64,000 bases of DNA from Acidobacteriota bacterium. Lineage in GTDB: Bacteria; Acidobacteriota; Terriglobia; Terriglobales; Acidobacteriaceae. The notes under the pieces were generated by a model. That model did no database searches. It had not been told where the DNA came from and was given only the letters and a program-made list of their open reading frames with translations. The position numbers and the translations under genes were made by a program. The stretch is from the NCBI GenBank assembly GCA_003225055.1, contig QIAU01000188.1:1-64000 (forward strand), in the 5' to 3' direction. Below are positions 45,250-54,370 of the stretch, one piece after another. Each line of letters begins with the position of its first letter. Within the stretch, counting starts at the first letter, position 1.

Positions 45250-46090
45250 GTTCGCGGATTCTATTTCGTGCTGGTCTGTTGGTGCTCATGCCCAGCGGCC
45301 ACTCGTTTTGAGTGTAATCGCTGTTAGCTTGCAGGCTGCGATGCGTCGAGGGGGCTATGTCTCCCATTTCCTTGAGCGGCTGCCGTATGGTAGTCAGCCG
45401 CGGCGAGATGAACTCGGCAAGATGGATGTCATCCACTCCCACGACTGAGATGTCGCCCGAACCGTAAGCCCGCGGTCCTGAAGGGCGCGGAGGGCTCCAA
45501 TTGCAGATCCCTTATTGAAAACCATAATGGTAGTGAAGTCATGGGTACGCTGCGTCAATGCCATGGCAGCATGGTATCCCGCTCCATCATCGACAATTTA
45601 CTCGCCTCGCAATAATTGCCCATGGTAGCCGTAAGCTTCTCTCTCACGGCCACACCTGTTTCACTAATAGCCCTCAGGATGGCTGCCCACCGCGCTTCCG
45701 TGTCGCCGTTGTGTTCGGGTCCTCTGAAAAAAGCGAAATCGCAACCACGGGGACTGGCATGGGTTTCTTCAAAGGCATCTTGATCAAGATCATGACTTCG
45801 ACCTGGCGATCCATCAGCACGTCAGGATAATTTTCAACTTCCTCTGACGCAAACCCGTGGCTCTCGACAAAATAATTGAATTTTGCCTCTGCCAATTTTG
45901 ACTCGGATACCACTGATCAGCATGGCAGAAAACTGATCGCCAATTTCCGGTACCAGGGTTCCAATATTGAAGGGTCGCTTCGCTTGCAGGTAGCGTGCGA
46001 ACAGGTTCGGCCGATACTGAAACTTTTCTACCGCCTCCCAAATGCGTGCTTTTGTCCCCTTGGCGATTGTGCTCGTGGGTGGAGAGCCGG
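45250..46090 (-). pseudogene. LacI-family regulator, decayed
   Basis: Pieces in different frames rebuild a LacI protein: KARIWEAVEKFQYRPNLFARYLQ (end of the HTH and hinge), FNIGTLVPEIGDQFSAMLISGI, KLAEAKFNYFVESHGFASEEVENYPDVLMDRQVE, HDFTTIMVFNKGSAIGALRALQDRGL and VGVDDIHLAEFISPRLTTIRQPLKEMG. Several frameshifts and stops break it, and the first HTH helix is missing. LacI regulators normally repress sugar genes. The surrounding sugar operons have probably lost this control. Confidence 0.8.
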
Positions 46091-46165
46091 TTAAAACAAC
46101 CGAAACCGTAGTCGGGGATAATTCTAAGGTATTCGGCAGGGAGCTTTAGAGTGACTCGCTGCCCC

Positions 46166-46180
46166 GGGGTTCTTAACCCC
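46166..46180. repeat. Short inverted repeat
   Basis: GGGGTT (46166-46171) and AACCCC (46175-46180) with a 3-base loop form a perfect stem. It lies between the dead LacI gene and receptor 3, 22 bp from a second hairpin. No T-run follows. Its role is unknown. Confidence 0.4.
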
Positions 46181-46202
46181 CCCGCCGCTTTCGTGACTAC
46201 TC

Positions 46203-46221
46203 CCCGACCTAAAGGTCAGGG
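46203..46221. repeat. Solitary IS200/IS605-like hairpin
   Basis: CCC, mismatch, GACCT, loop AA, AGGTC, mismatch, GGG: the same plan as the hairpin near tnpA at 17199-17218, including the mismatch position and the AA loop. No transposase is found nearby. It may be the scar of an excised or deleted element, or a REP-like sequence. Confidence 0.45.
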
Positions 46222-46582
46222 CTTCTCAAGCCAACACAGGGCTACTAACTGTGCTTGACGCTTGAAGGCTCAGTCCAAGCCTGAGTATTTCCGGCGAAAC
46301 GGCCCTCTGCTGTCATACCCATTTGCACACTCACCGAAAAGCGGACAGGTTTTGGTCCGCAGGTTGGCGACTTCTCGGGTACCAGGTCGTAACTGTTCTT
46401 GGGGGTATGTTAGGAGTTCTGAGCTTATTTCCCTGAAAAAACAGGGCACAAGAAGTCATGAACAGAGGTTGACAATGAGTGTTGCTGGTGCCAAAGTCCA
46501 CAATCTGAAACGCTTTAGACACGGGAATTTTGGTCATTCCTCGGATCAATAAGCGGGAGAACTGTACGCGAGGAGAATCCCT
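46222..46582. promoter_or_regulatory. Upstream region of receptor 3
   Basis: About 360 bp without a gene. It should carry the promoter of the receptor at 46583, which has an AGGAG ribosome site 7-8 nt before its ATG. I see no clear operator palindrome, although a LacI site would be expected here if the dead regulator once acted on this gene. Confidence 0.35.
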
Positions 46583-49500
46583 ATGAGATTCAGCCCGAAC
46601 CGCGTCCTTGTGTTTTGTATTGCAGTTTGCGTTCTCGCAGCCATCGTTCAAAGCGGCTTTGCGCAGACGTTCTCAGCATCGATAACAGGTGTTGTCACTG
46701 ATCCGATCGGCGGTGTAGTTCAGGGAGCCAGGCTTCGTCTCCTGAACATGAATACGCATGACACTCGCGAGACCACTTCGAACGCCACCGGACTATACAA
46801 ATTCGACAATCTGCTGCCGGGAACTTACCAGATTACGGCCGAAGCACCGGGCTTCACATCTTACGTGCGTAGCAACATGATCTTGCGTGCGAACACCGCC
46901 GCGACTGTAAATGTCTCACTCTTGGTCGGGGGAGCACAGGAGCGCGTCCAGGTGACGGCCGAGGCGGTCCTGCTCGATACCGAGTCTGCCAACAACACGG
47001 TCACCTTGGACTCGCACCTAATCGAGTCATTGCCGAATAATTACCGCAACCCTCTGAATTTCGTGTTCGCGCTGGCTGGCACTACCGAGGCCCAAAGCGG
47101 CATGACTTCGAACTCAACCAGCTTCGACCAAAACGGCAGCTCCTTCGGTCTCAACGGGGGACGAAGCGGCAACGAGCAGATTCTCATCGATGGCGCTCCT
47201 TCGACGGCGGTGGATTGGGGCGGGCTTCTGGTTGCTCCCACGAATGATTCCGTGCAGGAGCAGCAGATTGTGCAGAATGTATACGATGCTCAGTACGAAC
47301 GCGCCGGGGCCGGCGTGGTCACGCTGGTCACGAAAAGTGGCGGCCAGTCGTTCCACGGTGAAGTTTACGATTACATGCGCAACTCCGCGCTCGATGCCAA
47401 CACCTGGTCGAATGACTTTAACCATACACCGAAGGGCCTGTTCCACCGCAATCAGTTTGGCGGAACTTTTACCGGGCCCATCACCAGGAGCCATCACCTG
47501 TTTGTCTTTGCTGCTTACGAAGGGCTGCGGCAACCGGAAACCGATTCGAGCGGACCGATGACAGTTCCTACTGCCGCCGAGCGCAACGGCGATTTCTCAC
47601 ATACCTACAGCCCCGACGGCACGCTCGCCGTGATCTACAACCCCTTCTCGACAAGAGCAGTGACCGATTCGAGCGGAAAAATCCTCTATTACACGCGCGA
47701 TCCCTTCCCCGGCAATATTATTCCCTCCAATCTTTTCAACTCCGTGGGACAAAAAATCCTTAATTTATATCCCCTGCCCAACCGTCCCAGCACTGGCGCA
47801 AACGACATAAACAACTATTACGCGCAAGGCAGCGGTTCGACGGCCAACGACAAGTTCGACTGGCGCATCGATTGGGAGCAGAGCGCTAAGAACAGAATCT
47901 TTGCGCGCATGTCCGACCGCGTTCGCCAGAATAACGTCCCTGCATGCTTTTTCTGCAACGGAGCCGACGAATCCGCGAACAATGATGACCACGGTTTTCA
48001 GCTTGTGCTGAACGATACTTTCACACCGAATCCTAAATGGGTGATCGACTCCTACGCCGCTTATGGACGCTGGTACGAAGCACAGACTTCCATCGGTTAC
48101 GGTAAAGCCAATGCGAGCACAATTGGCCTCTCGCCTGCCTTATTTCAAGCGCCTCTCTTGCCTCTGGTAAATGCCGACATGTATGCCACTCTCGGCAGCA
48201 CCTATTCGAGCTACAACCGTTACGTTCGCAGCAACATCACTGTGCTCGGAAATCTCACCAGGCAATTCAGCAGACACACTTTGAAGTTCGGCGCCAATTA
48301 CGATATAGCTTTCATGAATAACCGCCAGGATACGCCTGGGTCCTTTGGTTTCGGCAGGAGTCTCACGTCCTGCGAGCCAAATCAGGCCGGCGGTCCCTGT
48401 CAAGTCCAGCTCGATGGCATTTTCACCACCGGCAACGCGATTGCGTCCATGCTGCTGGGAACCGGCAGTGGGTCGTCAACCATACAAATGGACCCTGCGA
48501 TGGGGCTGCACACGTTCGGCGCTTACGTTCAAGATCAGTGGCGCGCCACTGACCGCCTGACCATCACGGCTGGCCTGCGTTACGAGAATCAGAGGCCGGC
48601 GACCGAGCGCTTCAACCGATTGACGTACTTCGATAAAACTGCCGTTAACCCGATCAGTACGGCTCTCGGGTACAACGTTTATGGAGCATTTGAATTCGCG
48701 AACCAAGATCATCGCTCCGCCTGGGGACCCGACAATCTCAACTTCGCTCCTCGCCTGGGGATCGCGTACAGAGTCACGGATAAGCTGGTGGCTCGCCTAG
48801 GTGCGGGTATGTTTTATGCCCCGGCTTCAGCCATGATCAGCTTCGACGCACCGGGCCAGTTCTTAGGGTTTACATCCAGCACAAACTGGATCGGGACCGT
48901 GGACGGCGAAGGATACATTCCTACCAATCTCGTCAGCAACCCGTTCCCCAACGGTCTCGTGCAGCCGGTTGGAAGCACACAGGGAGGGTTGACCTATGTC
49001 GGAAACGCGGTAAATCAGATGTGGCCAAAGGGTTCGCATCCGGTCGGTTACACGGAGCAGTGGAGCATGGATCTGCAATACAGACTGGGCACGCATTCGG
49101 TAGTCGAAGCCGGTTACATGGGCACGCGCGGACGGCGCTTGATGTATGGGAACCCGAATCTCAATGCCAACCAGCTTCCCACTCAGCTCTTAGCACTCGG
49201 CAGCAAATTGAGGGACTTGGTTCCCAATCCCTTCTACGGCGTGATCACCGATCCGAACAGCCCGCTTAGCGGCCAGACCATACCCTATAACCAACTTCTC
49301 CGGCCCTTTCCCGAATACGTTTATCTCAACTGGACACGCTCCTTGCCGGGTGCCAGCTCCGCCTATGATGCGCTGAGCCTCAAATATACGAAACAGTTCT
49401 CTAATGGTTTCAGCCTGATCTCCACTTATGTGTGGTCGAAGGCGCTCGACAATGGATCGGAGGATTTCCTTGGCTGGACCATCGGAAATATGTGGCGCGA

Positions 49501-50119
49501 TTCCTACAACACGAAACTGGACTATGCCATCAGTACCCACGATGTTCCGCATGGCTTCGCCACCGCATTCGTCTATCAACCGCCCTATGGCAGAGGCAAA
49601 CGCTGGGGAGGCGGGGCGCCAGCGGTGGTTAATCAGATTCTCGGGAATTGGGAAGTTTCTGGGGTCGTCCGATTGACCAGCGGTCTGCCTTTACTGCCGG
49701 CGTTCTATTCTTCCAACCCGCTGGGTGAGTTCGGCTTTCCGGGACCGGGGTTACCGAATGTCGTAGGAAACCCCAAGCCGGCACACCGGACCACGTCTAA
49801 CTGGATCAGCGCCGACGCATTTGCCGCACCGGCTGAGTTCACCTACGGGAATGAGCCACAGCGCATGACGCAACTTCGCGAGGCTCCCACGAAGAATGTT
49901 GATCTCGCCGTGGCTAAATCCTTTGGCCCGGAACGCTTCCGCGCGCAGTTTCGAGCCGAATTCCTGAATGCCTTCAATCACCCGATCTACGGCGGTGAAT
50001 TTTTTGGAACTTGGGGTAGCAACATAGCGAACTGCATCGATTGCGGCAATTTTGGACAGGTATACGGCACGCGCAACAATCCGCGTAACATCCAGCTCAG
50101 TTTGAAGCTGATGTTCTGA
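46583..50119 (+). CDS. Oar-like TonB-dependent receptor 3
   Basis: A 1178-residue outer-membrane receptor. Signal peptide (VLVFCIAVCVLAAIVQSGFAQ, to about residue 28), carboxypeptidase-regulatory-like domain (about 30-115; ITGVVTDPIGGVVQGARLRLLNMNT), plug (about 120-260; GLNGGRSGNEQILIDGAPS, VVTLVTKSGGQSFHGEVYDYMRNSALDANTW), and a barrel ending NIQLSLKLMF with C-terminal Phe. It lies inside the sugar region, next to a dead LacI gene and an isomerase fragment. Uptake or binding of a fucosylated or related glycan is a plausible but unproven role. Confidence 0.93.
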   Translation: MRFSPNRVLVFCIAVCVLAAIVQSGFAQTFSASITGVVTDPIGGVVQGARLRLLNMNTHDTRETTSNATGLYKFDNLLPGTYQITAEAPGFTSYVRSNMILRANTAATVNVSLLVGGAQERVQVTAEAVLLDTESANNTVTLDSHLIESLPNNYRNPLNFVFALAGTTEAQSGMTSNSTSFDQNGSSFGLNGGRSGNEQILIDGAPSTAVDWGGLLVAPTNDSVQEQQIVQNVYDAQYERAGAGVVTLVTKSGGQSFHGEVYDYMRNSALDANTWSNDFNHTPKGLFHRNQFGGTFTGPITRSHHLFVFAAYEGLRQPETDSSGPMTVPTAAERNGDFSHTYSPDGTLAVIYNPFSTRAVTDSSGKILYYTRDPFPGNIIPSNLFNSVGQKILNLYPLPNRPSTGANDINNYYAQGSGSTANDKFDWRIDWEQSAKNRIFARMSDRVRQNNVPACFFCNGADESANNDDHGFQLVLNDTFTPNPKWVIDSYAAYGRWYEAQTSIGYGKANASTIGLSPALFQAPLLPLVNADMYATLGSTYSSYNRYVRSNITVLGNLTRQFSRHTLKFGANYDIAFMNNRQDTPGSFGFGRSLTSCEPNQAGGPCQVQLDGIFTTGNAIASMLLGTGSGSSTIQMDPAMGLHTFGAYVQDQWRATDRLTITAGLRYENQRPATERFNRLTYFDKTAVNPISTALGYNVYGAFEFANQDHRSAWGPDNLNFAPRLGIAYRVTDKLVARLGAGMFYAPASAMISFDAPGQFLGFTSSTNWIGTVDGEGYIPTNLVSNPFPNGLVQPVGSTQGGLTYVGNAVNQMWPKGSHPVGYTEQWSMDLQYRLGTHSVVEAGYMGTRGRRLMYGNPNLNANQLPTQLLALGSKLRDLVPNPFYGVITDPNSPLSGQTIPYNQLLRPFPEYVYLNWTRSLPGASSAYDALSLKYTKQFSNGFSLISTYVWSKALDNGSEDFLGWTIGNMWRDSYNTKLDYAISTHDVPHGFATAFVYQPPYGRGKRWGGGAPAVVNQILGNWEVSGVVRLTSGLPLLPAFYSSNPLGEFGFPGPGLPNVVGNPKPAHRTTSNWISADAFAAPAEFTYGNEPQRMTQLREAPTKNVDLAVAKSFGPERFRAQFRAEFLNAFNHPIYGGEFFGTWGSNIANCIDCGNFGQVYGTRNNPRNIQLSLKLMF

Positions 50120-50122
50120 TTT

Positions 50123-50371
50123 CGACTGAACGATGCCGCCGGCCACTTCACGGAAGTGGGCAATGGAACCATCGCCTGGCCGCAGATACTACAAGCGGCG
50201 CAAAAGCTACACATGGAGCACTATTTCGTGGGGCAGGATAAGTGCGACAAGCCGCCGATCGACAGCTTGAGCAGTCGCTATCACTACCTGAAACCGCTGT
50301 TCGCCAACACAACATGGCGTGACAAACGGCCGTGCGATGTAAGCCAGCTCCGGGTGCGAAGTTTCCGATGA
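50123..50371 (+). pseudogene. 3' fragment of a sugar isomerase/epimerase
   Basis: The frame reads AAGHFTEVGNGTIAWPQILQAAQKLHMEHYFVGQDKCDKPPIDSLSSRYHYLKPL. This is the C-terminal end of a xylose-isomerase-like TIM-barrel protein, with the conserved EVGNGTIxW and HYFVxQD blocks. About 75 residues remain of roughly 300. It begins immediately after the stop of receptor 3 with no start codon, so a deletion joined the two. Confidence 0.7.
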
Positions 50372-51123
50372 ACGTCCTTACCGGCCGCTATGGAAAGCGC
50401 TTTTCGGAGCCACCCGCGTCGCGTATTTTTCAAAGTATAGGAAAACCGAATTCGAGGAGACTCCGGAGCGTCTTCGTGGCGATTTGGCTTCCCTTCGGGG
50501 CAGGTGGTGACGAGATTTCCACGTCATGGGAGAAGCCCATCCCAAAGCAAGGACAGATAATGTTGATGCCCATCTATTGTTGATGCCGATGCTGTTACTG
50601 TTCTGGATGGGAACGCCGATCTGTGACCTGATCCGCAGACGGACACAACCACAATCAGCAGCGGCTACATCATGACCATGCAAAGTTGAGAAGCGGCTGG
50701 ATGTCGCCATCATCCGCCTCTCTGATCGCCTCCAGATATCGCGTGGCGTGCTTCACCTTCTTTGACCAGATTAGCGCAACTCCAAGAGGGTGCGGGACGG
50801 CCAAGTTTCATTACGAGCACGTCGGCGACCAGAAGGCCATGCCTGGCGTTACTGTTCCTACATAAGTGAAAGAGCACAAGCCGATGGCAGAACCGAAAGG
50901 CTATTTCATCGAATGGTACGTGCTGTTCTCAATCCAGTAGCATTCGTCTGATGAACCCATCTTTCACATCTGACCGCAGCCGGTCATACTCCAACTGAGC
51001 CAATGTGCGCCGATGCCAAACAGATCGGTGCGGAGTGTGCAGACATGAAGAGGAGGAGGATGCGGAAGAAAGCCCAGTACTGGCAGAACATATTTTAATA
51101 ATTCGCCAGGCGGCGCAGACGGG
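50372..51123. other. Long intergenic stretch, no gene recognised
   Basis: About 750 bp. Short frames only. A stretch near 50805-50940 (KFHYEHVGDQKAMPGVTV, then KPMAEPKGYFIEWYVLF after a stop) has protein character and may be a remnant, but I cannot name it. No hairpin, promoter or RNA gene stands out. Confidence 0.35.
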
Positions 51124-52056
51124 TCACCCGCCTTCGGGAACCGAGGGCATCCCAATAGCAGGCATCGGCACCGGTTGCGCCTCCATGTCTGGTTCTGTCA
51201 TTTTCTGCCGATAGAATGCGACGGCAACGGCACGCTGCCAGAAACGCGCTGCAAGCCACAGAAGCAGGATCAGTTGACCGATCACGAAAGCGCCCAGCAC
51301 GCTGCTGGAAGGCACCCCTACATGCCAAACCCAGATCCCCACTGCCAGCACAATCACCGCAACAGTGGAAATGAGAACGTAGCTGCCCAGCAGCTGTCCC
51401 AGATTGCTCCGCGTGTTCCGAAGGCCGATCGCAATCGATTTTCGCACACGCCCTTCGTCTCTCAGAACAACGTCCACTTGTGCCAGATCAAACCAGACTC
51501 GGATGGTGGTCATGATGAGAAAAATGATCACGAATCCCGCGCAGCGCGTGTAAAACGGCAGCTTCTCACTCGAGCTTTCCCCGGCAAGTTTGGCGAGCGC
51601 GCCTTGGATCCCGGAAAGGATGCCGAAGGTGGGCACAGCAATCAGCAGAAAGAAAAGCACGAGGCGCACAAAGCGCCAAAGATTTCCACCGCAGGTACTG
51701 AAAAATTTGTCGCGCGGCAGTCGTTCGTCAGAGGCATAACCCCGCAGCACTCCCGGGATAAACAGCAGGGTCGTGAGAAAAAACAGAAAAACACAATAGA
51801 ATGCCGGCATGGTAGAGCTGTTGGGGGAACCCATTTCAGGTCGTGACAACATCTCGATCAGAACCACTGGATCAAAGCCGTGGAGCAGCTTATCGGCGTA
51901 CACGTTGTTGTCCAGAATCGCGTGCGCGTGGGCGCGAAAGCCGGAAGACCCGAACGCAGCCAATGTTAGGTTTAAAACAAAGAACCACACGATATAGCGT
52001 TTGTGTCTCCCCGCAATACGCGCGCCTGAGGAAATCAGGTTTCCCTTCTCCTTCAT
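51124..52056 (-). CDS. Polytopic membrane protein of unknown function
   Basis: A 310-residue protein with about six membrane segments (RYIVWFFVLNLTLAAFGSS, FYCVFLFFLTTLLFIPGVL, FVRLVLFFLLIAVPTFGIL, CAGFVIIFLIMTTIRVW, LGSYVLISTVAVIVLAVGIWV, VLGAFVIGQLILLLWLAARF). A large loop (about 45-80) follows the first segment. ATG 52056 is favoured; a start at 52080 would overlap the upstream peptidase gene. It is the second gene after the M1 peptidase on the same strand and is likely co-expressed. No function is recognised. Confidence 0.75.
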   Translation of the reverse strand: MKEKGNLISSGARIAGRHKRYIVWFFVLNLTLAAFGSSGFRAHAHAILDNNVYADKLLHGFDPVVLIEMLSRPEMGSPNSSTMPAFYCVFLFFLTTLLFIPGVLRGYASDERLPRDKFFSTCGGNLWRFVRLVLFFLLIAVPTFGILSGIQGALAKLAGESSSEKLPFYTRCAGFVIIFLIMTTIRVWFDLAQVDVVLRDEGRVRKSIAIGLRNTRSNLGQLLGSYVLISTVAVIVLAVGIWVWHVGVPSSSVLGAFVIGQLILLLWLAARFWQRAVAVAFYRQKMTEPDMEAQPVPMPAIGMPSVPEGG

Positions 52057-52067
52057 TGGCGTGTCTC

Positions 52068-54053
52068 CTACACTAGCCATGCGGCCAGGATTTGGGCAAG
52101 AAACTGGCTGACGAAGCCAAAATAATTGGCCAGCTTGCGCGCCGCTGCTCGGTTGGGCTTTGCGGTGCGGCTGTTATTGAAGTTATTGCGGTCGAATTGT
52201 ATCTTGTGATCGGGATCGATCTCGACCGACTCCACCTTTGCCTTCTTCTCATAGGTGTACCTTACCCAGCGATCCTGTCCATCCCAGTGTTCGCGGACTT
52301 TCTCGCCGTTATCGAACTTGATTTCCACGTCCACCGGGACAACGAAATCTTCCTTGCGGTGCAGCCAGACGTTCGACCGGTATGCCTCTTCCCGCTTCTT
52401 CTCTGCCTGTTTCCTTTCGTGCTTTTCTTTGTACCAGTCCACCGGCTCGGAATTGAACTTGAGTACCTCGTAATCAAGCACTTGGGTGCCGTAGACCGCC
52501 TGGCTGAAATACCAGCGCAGGTCTTTGCCCGAGACCTCTTCCATGGTTCTCAGAAAATCTTCTTTCGTGGGATGGGTAAAGCGATAGCGTATGAAGTAGG
52601 TGTGCATGGCCCGTCGCATCGTGTCCTCACCGATGATGTTTTCCAGCGTGAGCAGGACGACGGCGGTCTTCCCGTAAGTTATCCCGCCGTAAGATCCGGA
52701 GGTCGCATATTGCCACCCCTTGCGAGCCATGGGATCGAGATCAGCCACCCCGATATAGTTGAGTCTCTGCAATTCCCGCTCACCGGCCGCGATGCCACCC
52801 AGATTCATGATCGAGGTGTTTTGCCCGAGAACAGAATCCATGACTTTCACTTCGGTGTAGCTGTTGATCCCCTCATCCATCCAGGCATCTTCGAATTCGT
52901 TGGTGGCCACCATGCCGTACCAGTACTGGTGCCCAAATTCGTGTTCCACTACCACCTCCGGCAGGTAAAATCCCTCCGGCATCCACCAGGTAGTCCCGCC
53001 GGTGATGAAGGTGGGGTATTCCATGCCTTCGGCCGCGGAACCGTGTTCGGGGTCCACCAGCGTGAGCGTTTTATAAGGATAGGGACCGTACCATGCCTCA
53101 AACCGGCTTAGCGTCTCCTTGAGAATCCGCGCATGACGTCCAGACTGGTTCCAATGCGCCGGTTGCATCATGATGTGCAAGTTAACCGGACCCATGCTTC
53201 CCTGGAACGTATCATCCAAAATCTTGTAATGGGGACTGGCAGTCCAGGCGAAATCGTGGATGTCATCGCCATGGTAGGTAACCGTCTTCGTTCCATCGGA
53301 ATGGTTCACGCTACTGACCAAGATGCCGCTGGCGCCAACTACCTCATATTGCGGTAGTGTCAGCTTGACGTCATAGACACCGAAGTCCGCGAAGAACTCC
53401 GTCATCCCGTGGAACTGGCGGCAATTCCAAGCACCCTGCCACCAGACGCCAACCTTCGGAAACCACTGCCCTCCGAGAACGAAATCGCTCTTCCACCCCG
53501 TGCGCTCCAGCGTTTCAGGAAACTGGTCGTGGAAATTGATCTTGAACCGCACGTACGCGTTCGGCGGGACCGGTTTGGGAAGGCGCACCTGGACCACGGT
53601 GTGATCGTCTTTGTTGTCGTCATCCGGCTGAATGAATTCCAGTTGCGAGGTGAAATCCCCCATCCCGACGACTTCGAATTTCTTGATGTCGTCGGCGCCG
53701 TAGTACTTGCTTTCCCATTTATCGAACTTTACGTCGCGCGTGCCGTCCCGCTTGCTTTCACGTATCCACGTAGCGTTCGGCTGGAAGCCATTCAGATAAA
53801 GATGGAATGGAAAGCGGTCGAGCGGCTGCCCGGTCAGATTGTGATAGGTAAGTGTCTCAGTCGCGTCCAGCGAGTGCGTCTTGGGGTCGTATTTGGCATC
53901 GATGTCGTAGGCCACGATGCGCTGCGACAGCGGTTGCGAAGAGTTGATCGCGCTGGTCGTGTTCGGAATTACCGCACTGCCCGGCTGCGACCATGCAGCG
54001 CAACTGAACAAAAGCAACAGACACAAACAGGTAGGTTTTTCTCGTACGACCAT
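52068..54053 (-). CDS. M1-family metallopeptidase, exported
   Basis: A 661-residue gluzincin aminopeptidase-like protein. Signal peptide (about 1-22; LCLLLLFSCAAWS). The zinc site is HEFGH at 371-375, with the third ligand Glu in WMDEG (Glu394), 19 residues later. The exopeptidase motif GxMEN is replaced by GMEYP (about 343-347), a change seen in many bacterial M1 relatives. A catalytic Tyr candidate lies in the TSGSYGGITYGKTAVVL segment. GAGG precedes the ATG. It leads a two-gene unit with a polytopic membrane protein. Probably degrades peptides in the periplasm or outside. Confidence 0.9.
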   Translation of the reverse strand: MVVREKPTCLCLLLLFSCAAWSQPGSAVIPNTTSAINSSQPLSQRIVAYDIDAKYDPKTHSLDATETLTYHNLTGQPLDRFPFHLYLNGFQPNATWIRESKRDGTRDVKFDKWESKYYGADDIKKFEVVGMGDFTSQLEFIQPDDDNKDDHTVVQVRLPKPVPPNAYVRFKINFHDQFPETLERTGWKSDFVLGGQWFPKVGVWWQGAWNCRQFHGMTEFFADFGVYDVKLTLPQYEVVGASGILVSSVNHSDGTKTVTYHGDDIHDFAWTASPHYKILDDTFQGSMGPVNLHIMMQPAHWNQSGRHARILKETLSRFEAWYGPYPYKTLTLVDPEHGSAAEGMEYPTFITGGTTWWMPEGFYLPEVVVEHEFGHQYWYGMVATNEFEDAWMDEGINSYTEVKVMDSVLGQNTSIMNLGGIAAGERELQRLNYIGVADLDPMARKGWQYATSGSYGGITYGKTAVVLLTLENIIGEDTMRRAMHTYFIRYRFTHPTKEDFLRTMEEVSGKDLRWYFSQAVYGTQVLDYEVLKFNSEPVDWYKEKHERKQAEKKREEAYRSNVWLHRKEDFVVPVDVEIKFDNGEKVREHWDGQDRWVRYTYEKKAKVESVEIDPDHKIQFDRNNFNNSRTAKPNRAAARKLANYFGFVSQFLAQILAAWLV

Positions 54054-54370
54054 CCTTAACCTCTAAGAATCTGAGATAAACGCGAAACGGCATCATAACG
54101 TAACCGAACAGCTTTCGGGCATGGAATGGCGTCGCAGGCTCGGCACAAATGCAGCAGACGATGCAGGTACCTGTACCCTTTGCCGAAGACGATTAAGTCC
54201 ACCAGGAACCGACGTGTTCTGAAAGCCAACCGCGTTTTGCTCGATAACGACCCCATTAGCCTCGATGATAAAAGTGTTCTGGCCTGAGAAGCCCTGCCGG
54301 CCTTCGGCAAGCGTCTCCTAGATGGGCGCGGGTCAGTGGTGTGGCAGCAAGATGTATGATCTGGGCCAAT
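54054..54370. other. Divergent intergenic region
   Basis: About 317 bp between the divergent M1 peptidase and the MFS gene. It must carry promoters for both. I see no clear palindrome or RNA. Short frames on both strands have no protein character. Confidence 0.35.

Noticed and set aside
51175-51846. 223-codon hydrophilic frame on the plus strand
   Set aside because: Antisense to the polytopic membrane protein gene; the Gln/His/Lys-rich text is typical of a shadow of hydrophobic codons.
52092-53111. 339-codon frame on the plus strand
   Set aside because: It is fully antisense to the M1 peptidase gene, whose signal peptide and HEFGH zinc site are clear.
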